A stretch of 64,000 bases of DNA from Parapristionchus giblindavisi (lineage: Eukaryota; Nematoda; Chromadorea; Rhabditida; Diplogasteridae): positions 62,001 to 126,000 of the forward strand of contig CALSFV010000435.1 in NCBI GenBank assembly GCA_943737045.1, in the 5' to 3' direction. The position numbers were made by a program, and so were the translations under genes. Positions 1 to 13,100 of this stretch are shown in pieces. Within the stretch, counting starts at the first letter, position 1. Each line of letters opens with the position of its first letter. Below the pieces are notes generated by a model, which was not told the DNA's origin, did not search any database, and worked only from the letters and a program-made list of their open reading frames with translations.

Positions 1-1135
1 AGACCAAAGCCAAGAGAATTACCCTATCGATTGTCAAGACCAAAGAGATAGAGGGTCTCCCCCTCTCCCTCCTCTCACTCTGCACCCATCTGTGCCATCT
101 AGAGGCTTCCGTCAAGATAGCGAGAGACAAATGGGCTGATGTGGGCTTGATTTAGTGGAAACCCAGAGCGAACAAAAGCAAATACATATGTTAACAGATC
201 GCACAAAGAAGCTAGCTAAACAACAGCATAACGAAATAATAGAATTAACATAGAATAATTGAAATAAAATCAATTTTAACTAATTAGCATGCAAATTTGA
301 ATATCCGGAAAATTTGTTGGCATGTTGCCATAATTCAAGTGTATGCAAAGTGTGTGGGAATTGTAATGAATATTTTTGAAAATCTTCTGTTATTTTCCTT
401 GTTTAGTTCTAGAATTGTTTCCACTATTTCTTTGTAGCTTCTAGGCTAGCCGCTAGAGAATTTCAGTTCATGATAGACTTCGATGTGAGCTCATTTCTAT
501 ACGGTAACCTTCGCACTAACTCGTTTCAGCTCCTTTTTTTCAAGTTCAGTCATCCCCACATGATCGGCCCTTTTGTGATGGATAGAGCTTGATCTGTTTA
601 GCCATTCATAGTTAGCACTTGCCTCCCATTATCATTTAAGCCACTGATCTCATGATGTTGCCCTTTTAAGTATCGGTCCTTATCAGTCCATCACACATTT
701 TCATCCCTTCCCTTTTTTCATCAACTATAGATGGTATGACTCACACTGGAATGGTTCATCCATGACACATCTTTCACTCTTTTCCTCATCCTTCTCTTCT
801 TTCACACTTCCAACTATCTAGAAGCTTTCATATATTTTTCTGTAGATCTCGGCTCTTGATCAATCAATTCCGCATGAATTACACTATACCCATTGGTTTA
901 CTGTTTGATCATCTCCAATAATCAATCGATACAATTCCAATCATTTGCGTGACCATTGATTGTTTACATTGAAGTCGTTCTGTTCATCCCCTCACTCTTC
1001 TTCTCTTCTCTATCCTTCGCACCTCTTGTCTCACAGCTCAAAACCATTGTTTGTTCCTTTCTATGCCCTTTCCCTATTTCCATCCCTCATTCCTACCAAT
1101 CGATACTGTCAAAGTTATAGTTGTTCCAGGGTGTA
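1..1135. other. Upstream flank of the sorting-nexin gene
   Basis: No exon could be supported here. The stretch is A/T-rich with pyrimidine-rich tracts near 60-90 and 700-800, and would hold the promoter and 5' leader of the + strand gene beginning at 1136. Nothing before it can be assigned to a neighbouring gene. Confidence 0.4.
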
Positions 1136-4100
1136 ATGGCCCAGGTCCAGGCAGAATTCGACTTTGAAGCCCAATCAGGCTCTTCTGAATTGTCACTCAC
1201 GGCTGGAGAAATACTCACTGTACTACAAGACGTATGATAGATTTTATCGAATTGAATAGCTCTGATGATTATTTGATACTTATCATTCTCTGATTAATCA
1301 ATAATCTGTAATTCAGCCTCTGATTCACCCGATCAAAAGTTGTTGGTGTTAAACATACTAGTTGTATGTACATCGCTGAATAATAAAGATATTCTTCCTA
1401 ATTGATATGTTTCAGAATGTTGAAGGTGGTTGGATGGAGGGAAAGAATGCCCGAGGAAAGATCGGACTATTTCCTGCTTCATACGTCATCCCATATCATG
1501 GACCACCTGCAGGGGTGAGTATATCGATTGTTCTTTATTTATTTATTTATTTATTTCTTCATTTCCATCAAATATAATGATCAGGAGTGGGATGTACATA
1601 TAAGGGCAGAAAAAGGCGGTTCATTGCAGCAATGACTTTAAAAGGGACTACAGTACCCCATTCTAGTTGTTAAAGCTTGGCGTTGTTAAGAAGCTTTAGA
1701 CAGTCAGTAGTTTTACCGATTCTCTCGACATTAATATTTAGATATGTTCCCTGTAGAAATCGAGTTTCAGATGATCGTCATGGTTCAGAGAATCTAGATT
1801 TGTTCAATTTATTCTGGTTGTGGAGAAGAACTTAATAGAATGAGTTTTCAATTGATAGATAGTCATCATAAGATGGCCACAAACGGAATCTACGATAGTT
1901 CATAATAGAAAATAAACCATTTCATACTCTTACATTTGAATGCGTTTGCTTTAGATTTGCAATTTGCAAGCATACAATTGCGATACCATATTTTATTAGT
2001 CTAGACTTCTGGATAAGGTGCACATATATATAAATGTTTTCCGTCTTATGAATAATGTTGATTTTCCTTTGGAATGTACCGGAACTGGCGTAATTAAATG
2101 TATCCCCAGCGCAAAGCATAATGTAGTAATTATTATCTGGTCAAATATGTGATAGATTCCCGATTTGTTGTATCTTCTTCTGCTCTATTTTTCACTGGAA
2201 CAAATATTGATCTGTTTATCATTGAAAATCTTTAATATATGATAATTCTCGTTGTCGATTTAGAATGAATTTGGTATACAGTACTCCCATATGATAGAAG
2301 GTTCAGTAATTGTTTATCATCTCTCGTTTCCACATTTCGCCCCTCCCCCCCTTAATCGGCTCTTCTTCTTCCGAAATTGTCTCCGTTTAAAAACAAAAAA
2401 ACGCCGTTCAATCACCCACTCCCCCTCTTTCCACGTGAAAACAAGCGTGATTGAAACCAGACCACCGTATACTGTATCTCAACGTTCCTACAGTATCCTC
2501 AGTACATACGAAGTTCTCCGATCTGTAGAACAGATTGAGGTATAGTCCAATCATCGAACTACCGTACTCTTCGATTTTCCGAATTCGTTCCTGGAACCAG
2601 GAACATCACCGGATACTAGTCTTTCTCTCACAATTGCATTACTGCAAGGGGGGAATCCATTGAATATATACAACACACACTTTATTTCTTCTTCTTCTTC
2701 AAGATGGAATTAAGTTATTCGTCCTTCTCTTCGTCTTCTATGTGATAGCCTCCAAATGATTAAGTGCATCTTCTTCTATTCTATTCCTTCTCCAATCTTA
2801 TCTCTATCTGTATTCCCCATAGTCTTCGTCTCATATCAACAATACCCTCCATCGTTCCCATCGTTGTCCTTCCTCCTCTTCCTCTTCCTCACCAACATTC
2901 ATATTCTGACATCCACCCTCGCACCATTCATCTCTCATAGCCTCTTCGCATCTTCAAAATACGGACCACAACTTGTGTTCTCATATCCTTCGCGTATTCC
3001 CTATCCACTATCTGTCCACGAGACGTGTAAGACGGAATAATAAGAAGAAGAAAGAGTTTTATTCTAGTTCGTTATTCTACGATGAATGGTCGTGGTTGTC
3101 TTCATTTAGGTCCAATAAGGGAATAGATAGAAGATAGATAGATAGACTGACTATTCCGAGAGAGAAAGACTCCTGGGTGCTGCCCAAATTGGATACTTAA
3201 GCACTCAGTCTCTTCTCCAAGAGTAGCGACGACGAGCCACTTCAGTCTACTTCTATCCCCTCTCATCCTTTTCTTTTCCCGTATTCTTATACCTTTGTCT
3301 TTTACGATCGATATTTGACGTGCTCTATCGATTACGGTAGTCTGTGTTCATCGATCGATAAGATTGTATCAGGATGCTGTTCACATCGGGCATTCGCAAG
3401 GCCGTTGATGCCTACAATCCCTCTATGGCTGCATGCGCATCGACTGCGGAGGAAACGGCAAAGTATCAATCGATAATTTTGAATTTCAATTTTGGCATCG
3501 TTAGCGTACGGTAGCATATGATTGCTTCTCAAGGTTGCTCGAAGAACGTCGAAAGAAGCAGATGCTGCGCAGACACACTTGCAGCACCCTGAGGTGATTT
3601 GGAGTCCCGTTTAGAAGTGAAGGAGTACTGTAGCCACATAATATTGATTGATTTGAGACCGGAACCTCGGTTCTCCGTTCATGCGCTGCCACCAGAAGTG
3701 ATCATGGAACATGTCGAATGGGATCTGGTAACGTTTGAATGTGCCTGATTCTCTGTCGTGGTCTCGTACGGAAGTGTGTGGAGTACTGTAGCTGTCTGTG
3801 ATTGGTAGTGATTGATGGGTGTTAGACTTGCTGAAGCTCACATTATTTCTAGCCATGTATTTTAATATTATTAATTTAATTTATTCCTGATATAGTGATG
3901 AGCGTTCATTCACGGATGACTAATCGATTTTTGGATGATTTCAGATTGGTTCTATAAATTGTTGTAAACTTGTAATATTTGTACGATGTAGACGTCTGAT
4001 ATTGCAGGTTGTACTAGATTGTACAACCTTTGGAGCTAAAATTGCTGGAATAATGTGATGAATACTATTTAAAATCGATAATCAATCAATCTCATATGAT

Positions 4101-7100
4101 ACCGTACCGTACTCATTCATATTCTCATTTCAGGGCGTTCCACCTCCGGCTCCTCCTCCCCAGCCCTTCTATCCTCCTCTACCCAAACCCGCTCCTGCTT
4201 CCTTTGATGACTGGGGCAGTTCATCATTTGGCACTCCTCCTCCTCCCGTCGTTGCACCCGTTGCTGCCCCTCCATCTCATGGTACGTAAGAGAATGTAAT
4301 GTACAAAAGTAGCGAAAAGAAAGGAAAAAGAGGCGAGAGAGTGTGTGAAACAAAGAGAATTTTCCGTTCTGTTCTCGATTTTTTAACAGAGCTTTAATTA
4401 TAAGGGGATTTCGTGGGTCTCGTAAGAAATCAATCACAAAAAATTCTTTCACGACTGCGTAAATGCGTAGCATAATGCTGCTAGTTCGCCTGTTGATTTG
4501 TGGTCTCTGATTTGTTTAATATATACTGATGGTGCTTCTTCTATGATTTTTTTTCGTACGATTCGTAAAACAATATTTCCTTATAGGTGCTCCATCATCC
4601 GGTGGCAGTGGTGGTCTAGCCAATCTGATCAATCGACCACCTTCAAGGGTACGGTAGATTTGAATCAGATTATTGATTGATTGTTAATTATTGATCTATT
4701 CAGGGAGGTGCTGGAGATGACTTTGACGATGATTGGTCGGATGAAGAGGAAGAAGAGGTGAGTGATCACTAGCTGTCTAGCCGTCTCTTCTACTGCCTCT
4801 TGTCTCTCGTCGCTGATCTTTGATCTCTCTATCTTGCATGCGCTGTTGTATTATAGTCTTAATCATTCATACATGATCTTTTTTCTTTTATCTCTATATC
4901 AAGCTTACTCGTGATATTTCTATCGCTCACTATGTGATTGTGTTTATGTTTTGGACGTTTCGTTTGCTCTTCGTTTGTATGGCTGTGATTTATGTTCCTA
5001 TGATAATGTTTGGTCTCTTCTCTCTGAATCATCCCGAATTGTGCATGACTGGACCGTCCCGAGGGACTATCAACGGGGCGAACATGTGATTGTACTGATA
5101 ACAACGACTTTTGAAATTTTTGAAATTTACGCTAGTTAGTGGCACATGGCGGCTCAGCTATTAATGGGAATTTATGGCTGTTTTCGGTTGTTCTACTCAC
5201 ATATTCGGCACACGGCTTCTTCGGTTCTCTTGGGTATCATTAATCCGTTTTTTCTTCTATTTTTATGGGTGTGCACACTATTTGCAGAACGCGAACCCAC
5301 CGGGCAAAATGAGATTCGATGGTGTAAATAAGCCTCGGGTGATAGATGATTGCTAGAGCTACACCGGATACTTAACCATGTTTTCCCCCCACGTTCTGGT
5401 CACATGTTGACTGCTCACGTCTGTACAAAATCTAATTAGGCTCTTTTTGAACACACGTTGTTGCTAAGAAGGCAACTTCAAAATATTTTTAAACATCAGC
5501 CTCATATGATGCATATGAAGAAGACTCGAGAAAAAATAGAGCTATGGGAATTGTAGTTGGAAGGGACAAGTCTGGCGACCTCTATGGAATATGATAAATG
5601 GACTTGAGGGAGGGTATGGAATAAGAAGAGGACAGAGGATAAGGCTGATAAAACTATAAAGTTGTTAAAGAAGACTGAATAATAGAATCATTATCACGGT
5701 CTATTCTTGCTCCATGACCTCATTGTGGCGTCGGAATCGCTTTGATTCTCCCTACTTCTACGACAACTACTGAGTAGTCTCTTTATCTATCCATCTATAC
5801 ATCCACTCTCCCACTCATTCCCCTCGCAATCTCTGTCTCTATCTCCATCTCTATAGAGTCAGATGGACTGAAAAGACAGAGGACGGCAAACGAGAGAGTC
5901 CCACTATCGTCATCAGTGTCGGACGACCCATTGTGTGTGTCCTCCCTACTGACACTCGGCTCCATAAACAACAACTTCGAGGTGTCATCCATATAGCTGT
6001 TCGAGTCGTACTCCTGAGTGGATTATTGAATACCGTACTCGAGTGAGTACGAAATGATCTTCTCACGTGCTCGATCACTATCAGCGGTAGCCCTCGAGGA
6101 TCATCACCATCACCTTCATGTTCATCGAGAGGTATCTTATATTCTCGATTTTATGAGAGACTATCTGACTCAGTGAACATATTTTGCTTATGGCTTGGCA
6201 CTTGGCCAAAAAGTGATATGAACCGATCGGGCCCAAATCGTGCACAGTTGTAGTATGGGCTGACATAAGCTCGCAGGCGGAGTTTGGGTTCGTCATATCT
6301 ACATCCTCGCTAAATAACGTAAGTTCGATGAAGTGGCATCGAAATTTCAAAGTTTACGGATTCATTCGATATATGTATACGATGAAGGGCAATAGTAAGC
6401 AGGTACATTCCACCAAGTATCATCCCGATCCAAAACCGTGAGACCCAGAAAAAAATTAAAAAGACCGGTCTGGGGCCCATAAAATGTTTTTATTATTTTT
6501 CCTGCAATTGCCTATCGGTGAGGGTCTTTTTTTATTTCTTCAATTTGACGAGTATTTATTAGTGTAACTACTATATGAAAATGAACTAAAACACAATCGT
6601 GGAAGTTTGCCTTATTCCCGAAAAACCACAACTAATTCACCTTTTTATCGCGAACTGACCGAATAAGCATATGCCGGTTACGGTTATGCATATTCGGAAA
6701 TTCAAAATTCATAGTTTTTTTCGAAAAATACCGTCATATTACACCTCAGATATTCATACAACAAACAAATAATAAAAGAAAAACAATAATATAATACCGA
6801 AATCGAATGAAAACAAACGGTGATTGACGAATTTTGAATTTCCGCCTTTGCATTACAGTAGGTGGCACACCATTTATCGTCTCAGTTCGCGATAAAAAGG
6901 TGAATTAGTTGTGGTTTTTCGGGAATAAGGCAAACTTCCACGATTGTGTTTTAATTCATTTTCATATAGTAGTTACACTAATGAATACTCGTCAAATTGA
7001 AGAAATAAAAAAAGACCCTCACCGATAGGCAATTGCAGGAAAAATAATAAAAACATTTTATGGGCCCCAGACCGGACTTTTTAATTTTTTTCTGGGTCTC

Positions 7101-10100
7101 ACGGTTTTGGATCGGGATGATATTTGGGGGAATGTACCTGCTTACTATTGCCCTTCATCGTATACATATATCGAATGAATCCGTAAACTTTGAAATTTCG
7201 ATGCCATTTCATCGAACTTACGTTATTTAGCGAAGGTGCAGATATGACGAACCCAAACTTCGTGTGCAAGCTTATGTCAGCCCATACTACAACTGTGCAC
7301 GATTTGGGCCCGATCGGTTCATATCACTTTTTGGCCAAGTGCCAAGGGAATGTCACTTGAGCCAGATAGTCTCTCTTATTATGCTCACCAATTGGGCAAT
7401 GAAGGCGGAATACCGTTCCCTATGCGGCATCATCACAAAACCCGCTTCTATCATGAATTTCCGTTTCCATTCATCTTGGTCTACTGTAGCTTCTAAGATT
7501 GCCCTTTTCGGGTATGTGTTAACAATGCCCTTAACTTACTACATCCCCTATCATGCTAGTCACTTTTTGTGGCCAATCTCGGCCAGCTTCTTTTCATCTC
7601 TCTTAACCCTCTGAATTGAGTCTATCTCACGCTATTTTCGTGTCTATCTCCCTATCTCCATCTGCCCTCCTCCCTGATACCACTCCCTATCTCTCTCTAG
7701 CTACTCTTCTTCTCTGCACCCTCTTAATCTACCATAATCTCTCGTATCTTCTCCTCAACCGGATGTGAGGCTCCCAATAGCAGTTCGTTATTGCCGCAGC
7801 ATTGAATTCAAGACGCATCGTCGAGTTGAAGAAGAAGAAGAAGAAGAAGAAGAAGAAGAAGAGGGACTAGAGAGAGGAATGGATAAGATGGTCTAATGAG
7901 AGAGTACAGAGAAGAAGTTGTTGAGAGATGGAAAGAAGCAAGAGAAGAATCACTGAGACTGACTGACTGACTCTCTATCGTCTATCTTCTATCCTTCTTC
8001 TTCTTTCATTGAATCTGAGAGTCCTCTTCTATCATTGATCCTCCCAGCCCACTTCGTCCCTTAGTACGTGTCGATATCAAGTCCTTTCAAGTCAAAACAC
8101 TTGTCCCTCGAAACGACTAATGAAGCCCCGATCATGAACTAGTCAAGGATAGTGGTGTAGTGATGATGATGACTACGGTATTCCGTCATCAACGATCGAC
8201 TGAATCGGCACCGGAGTCGATGTCACCACCGACGACATCGTCGATGGACGGTGTTCCACTCCGGAGTGTTTACCGTAACCCGTCGGACGGTGCCGTTCAG
8301 CCACTATCACTAAACGATACCGGCAGCAACGGTACCGGTAGCACGGCGACAACGGGTCCGATCAAAGTCGGGGTGGTGTATCCACCTCTGACGGCAGCCG
8401 GGTATAGACGACCAATGTTGACATGGCAGGAGCAGCGAATGTCGGTGCAGGAGGAGATTGCCAATATGGCCATAGTGAGAGCACGAGCGATACAGAGGGC
8501 TGCTGCTGCGAGCAGGTATGTACACTTCCATGGAATATCATGGCTTACTTATCACTTATCACGCATGAAATATGAGAAGACAGACATAGTGCTATACTTG
8601 TATTCTTGAATTTTGATGGATACTAGAGTGGCGGAATGTCATGACAAGCGACATGATGAAATCTGTAAGATTAATGTGGTGTTACATTTTCAAAACGTGC
8701 GCACGGCGTGCGAACGTTTTGAAATGCACGCCGTGCGCACGGCGTGTGTGTTTTCTATACGGTGTTACATTTTGAAACGTGCGCACGCCGTGCGCCCGTT
8801 TTGAAAATGTAACACCACACAAGAAGCAAGCATTGGCAGCTAAATTTATTTGTTATTGAATAAAAGCTGGTTGTTGACTGGTTTTTGCATCTTATAGAAG
8901 ATAAGAGAAGGAGGAGTAAGAGAATATGGAGCAAGTGATAGGTTAGAATCTACATAGTATCATAACAATATCTGGTGGTGGTAGAGGTGAGGGTATGATG
9001 GGTCGTATATCGACGTTAGTCTTCCATCCATCGTCTGTGTATCTGACGTCGTCATCGACAAAGAGATCATCATCGGTGTGTGAATACTACAGGGAACGTG
9101 GACTGTACGGTGATAGTCGGACGGATGTGAGTACTGATGGAGGAGAACCTGTGTCGACGTCATTGGAGAGAAGAATGATGAGAGCGAGAAGGAGAAGTTC
9201 GGGAAGGACTGATAGATTCATTGGCAATGGAGGAACGGCTAATGATAAGGTTTGAATATGAATGTCGTTGTGGTTCGAAAGATTGATCTTTGGCCTCTGT
9301 TTATGGGAAAGTTTGGCATGCATCATCTTCTTTATTTGCATGTTACGTGCTTCTATTCTTTCATATATTGTAAATTGACGAGGGCTCATCTATCTCTTAA
9401 ACTTTGCCTTTTCTGTTTTCTTGACATTTGTAACATCTATCTAATCTTTGATCTATGGTCTATCCTATAGCCTCTTCTGTGATGTGACTGCTAGATCTTT
9501 GGTCTTTGATCTTTGATCTCTCTTTTCCTATCTATATACCATATCTTCAGGATCATCCTCCATCTCGTTCCACTTCGGGTTCAGTGGTACCTCGTGATTC
9601 GGTTTCTCGTTCCCATTCAGCTGGTAATGATCGTACTGTGTCCTCCTCTGGTGGAAAGATCAAGGGGAATATCAATATGTGAGTGACTCTCTTCATTTAG
9701 TGGTGAGAGAACTAGGAGGATGCATGTTTCATAGTTCTTATATCATCTTCAAATTCAATTATCTGTGGTCGACTCTTTTTTTGTTTATACAATACGAGGT
9801 CCATGAAAGAAAAAATCTTATCAGTAAGAATAATAATAATTATAGTTTCTCCAACTTCGTCAAATCTGGAATGGAGGCTTACGTTCTATCGGCAGACACG
9901 ACGAAGGGTCAACCAGGAGAGAGACACGAGATTGTGGTGAGAAGAGATCAATAGATCATTCAGATGTAATAGAGATAATGGATGAATCAATGAAGATATT
10001 GTGTACAGTTTTTTAAGGGGTTACGTGAAACTTGAATTGGGCGGGTGTGAGATTATATTGATTGACACATTAGACATGCGAGAAGATCTAAAGATAATTA

Positions 10101-13100
10101 ATACTGTAGGTAGAATGGAAATAATCATAGATATGTATAGATTATCTCGAGCACGATTCGATTTGTATGTTTTTGTTATATCTAATGGTTTGGTGAAACT
10201 TGAATTGGGCGGGTGCAAGAGTAAATTGATATGTGAGAAATTTGACTCTCGTTCAGTTTCTCAAGATCAAAGATCATTAATACATTAGAGAGATAGAGTA
10301 AATAATCAATTAATATGCATTGAGCTTACCGCGGTCATGATTCAATCAAGATAGTGATATGGATTTTTTCAACCCAGTTACAATTACGTTTCCTTATAGT
10401 GGATTTATTTGTATTGCTTGCTGAAACTTGGATTGGGCGGGTGTGATGGCTTTGGTATTTCCAAACTAGTAGTTTACTTACGTGACGTCACAGACTAGCA
10501 GTTTCCTGTTAGTTTACTACAAGTGAAAGAATATTGGACGAAATGAATTACGGTATATACGCCACTTCTAGTAAACTTACGTTTAACTAGCCGTAGACTT
10601 GCAAGTCTACGGCTAGTGGGAATGATAAGTAAACTACTAGTTTGAAAATACCAGAGGGCGTGTTGTAAGATACAAGAGGGACTAGTAGAATTTTCCAAGC
10701 TAGGGCTTTTGATTTGATTGATCTACATGATTATTGATTTATTTATTGCTGTATCATTCAGATCGTGGATGGTCTTGTTCGTTGGCGGACTGATAGTAAA
10801 CCGTACGTGTGTTCAGTGGATAAACCGAAGAAGGAGACGAAAATGAAAGGACTGAAGAGTTTCATCGCGTACTCTATCACTAGTAGTCTATCTGGAATAC
10901 AGGTAATATATATGTATTATTTACTTATTTATTATCGCTTTGGGGTGGTTTTATCTTCTTTACAACAAGACTTATTCGGGGGTCGATCGTTTTGCCAACG
11001 ATCGTTTGCACAACGGATCATAAATCGGTTGGTATTTGGCGTATGGCAACCAAAGTTGTACCATTGTTATCAGTTGGAGTGTACGGTATTGGGCTACCGT
11101 AACCGTCAGGAATCGCGAACTGATTTTTTTCAGTTGACCCATGACCCGGGGTTCATGTTTGAAAATGGCCGAAATCGAAAAATTTATGATACTACAAGAC
11201 CAAATACTAGTTGCCATTATATCAATAGTGAGCCAACATTTACCTTTCTGGATACCGTAACCCGTACTACCGTAATCTAGCTACCGTACCCTACATTATT
11301 ATAGCGAAATTCACGTCAAATCCCTGTTTGATTACGGTAGTACGGGTTACGGTATCCAGAAAGGTAAATGTTGGCTCACTATTGATATAATGGCAACTAG
11401 TATTTGGTCTTGTAGTATCATTTTTCTATTTCTTTCGATTTTTCGATTTCGGCCATTTTCAAACATGAACCCCGGGTCATGGGTCAACTGAAAAAAATCA
11501 GTTCGCGATTCCTGACGGTTACGGTAGCCCAATACCGTACACTCCCACTGATAGCAATGGCACAATTTTGGTAACCATAAGCCAAATCCCAACCGATTTA
11601 TGATCCGTTGTGCAAACGATCGTTGGCAAAACGACCGCCCCCCACTTATTCGACGTATCATTGTCAGGGTTCTCTCACTTACTCTGTGTGTATAGGCAGG
11701 TATTGGCTGATGGGTACTGTAGTATTGGGTACTTCACCTGATCATGGGTCTGAACTCGATCTAGAAGTGAACGATCAGTTGCCTTTTCCATTAGCAGTGA
11801 AAGAAGGCACATCGATGTTCTACGTTTATCTTATGGATTAGAGTGACGAATGATCGGTAGTTATTCATTCATAAACAAAAATCATAGTACGATACACAAT
11901 ACGCGCGAATAGTTGAATGGCTAACAAAAAGAGTTCTTCAATTCCGTTTCCAATTTCATGAGATCTGCTTTAGTTGGTATTATTATCATTTTTCATGAAG
12001 TTTTTTTCGTGCATTTTCAAGATTAATAATGACAATAGATAAATAAATAAAATATTTATCGCTCAGGTATCCCGTCGTTACAAACACTTTGATTGGCTCC
12101 ACGAGATTCTCTCCGCCAAATACATCACGATCGCCCTTCCTCCTCTGCCCGAGAAGCAAGTATCGGGTGAGTGAACATATGATACTCAGTTGACAGCATC
12201 AGCTACGCAGCGTAAACATTTTACTCGAATGAACCCGGAAATCCACGCTGCATTTAGTTGGTGTCGTTGTCCTAGTAGTTTGATGTTTCAACGCCGCGAC
12301 TTGTATTTTGTGTGAGCGATGGAATGTGTTGTCTCTCTCAGTCTATTTTTAAACAATTATTTTTATTACCAATCAGGTCGATACGAAGAGGACCTCATCG
12401 ATCATCGTAAGCGTATCCTCCAGTTGTGGGTGGACAGAATCTGCAGGTTCGCGCCATTTTAATTTAGCCGCCAATTTTCAAATCCAATTAAATTTAATCA
12501 ATAACTTCAGACATCCCGTGCTGAGTAAGAGCGATGTCTGGCTGCATTTTCTTACGTGTACCGATGAGAAGCAGTGGAAGACTGGAAAGAGGTACGATAG
12601 AGTATACTGTAGATCGATTGATTGATACGGAAATCTATTATTGATTGATTTGAGGAAAGCGGAGCGTGATGAGTATGTCGGAGGTGCGTTCCTCAATTGT
12701 GTCACCTCGCCCGATGCTCCACTCAATCCCAATGATGTGTCAGTTTTTTCCCGCCAATCGATTCATTTGAATTTTGATTTGGCTCCTATTCAAATGACTA
12801 ATTGTAGTAATGTGTCTGTTGTAGTGAACGTCAAGTGGAAATGTTCTCACGTAATGTTCGACAAATGGAAGAAGGAACGAGAATATTCACTGAGAGATTG
12901 AATACTTATGAGAGATTACTCGTTGGACGTAAGACATTATTGATTGATTGATTACTTCATTTTATTTGAGAGATGTCGAAAACTATTAAGTTTACTATGA
13001 TCAAGTTAAAAATATAATTATCGATTGATTGGTTGACATTATTGATTGATTTCAGCTGTAAAGCAGAATTGGCAGAAGCTCGCAGCGGCCTTCTCCTCGC

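Noticed and set aside
4117..4473. 118-codon minus-strand ORF
   Set aside because: Antisense shadow of the Pro-rich sorting-nexin exon 4134-4281.
11347..11661. Pairs of similar ORFs on opposite strands around 10765-11661
   Set aside because: They are the mirrored arms of a foldback element, not genes.
11608..11841. Protein-like ORF on the + strand (from YWLMGTVVLGTSPDHGSELD) in a sorting-nexin intron
   Set aside because: The composition looks coding, but none of the acceptors in front of it is in phase with the preceding exon ending at 10902. No other exon could be joined. It may be a relic exon.
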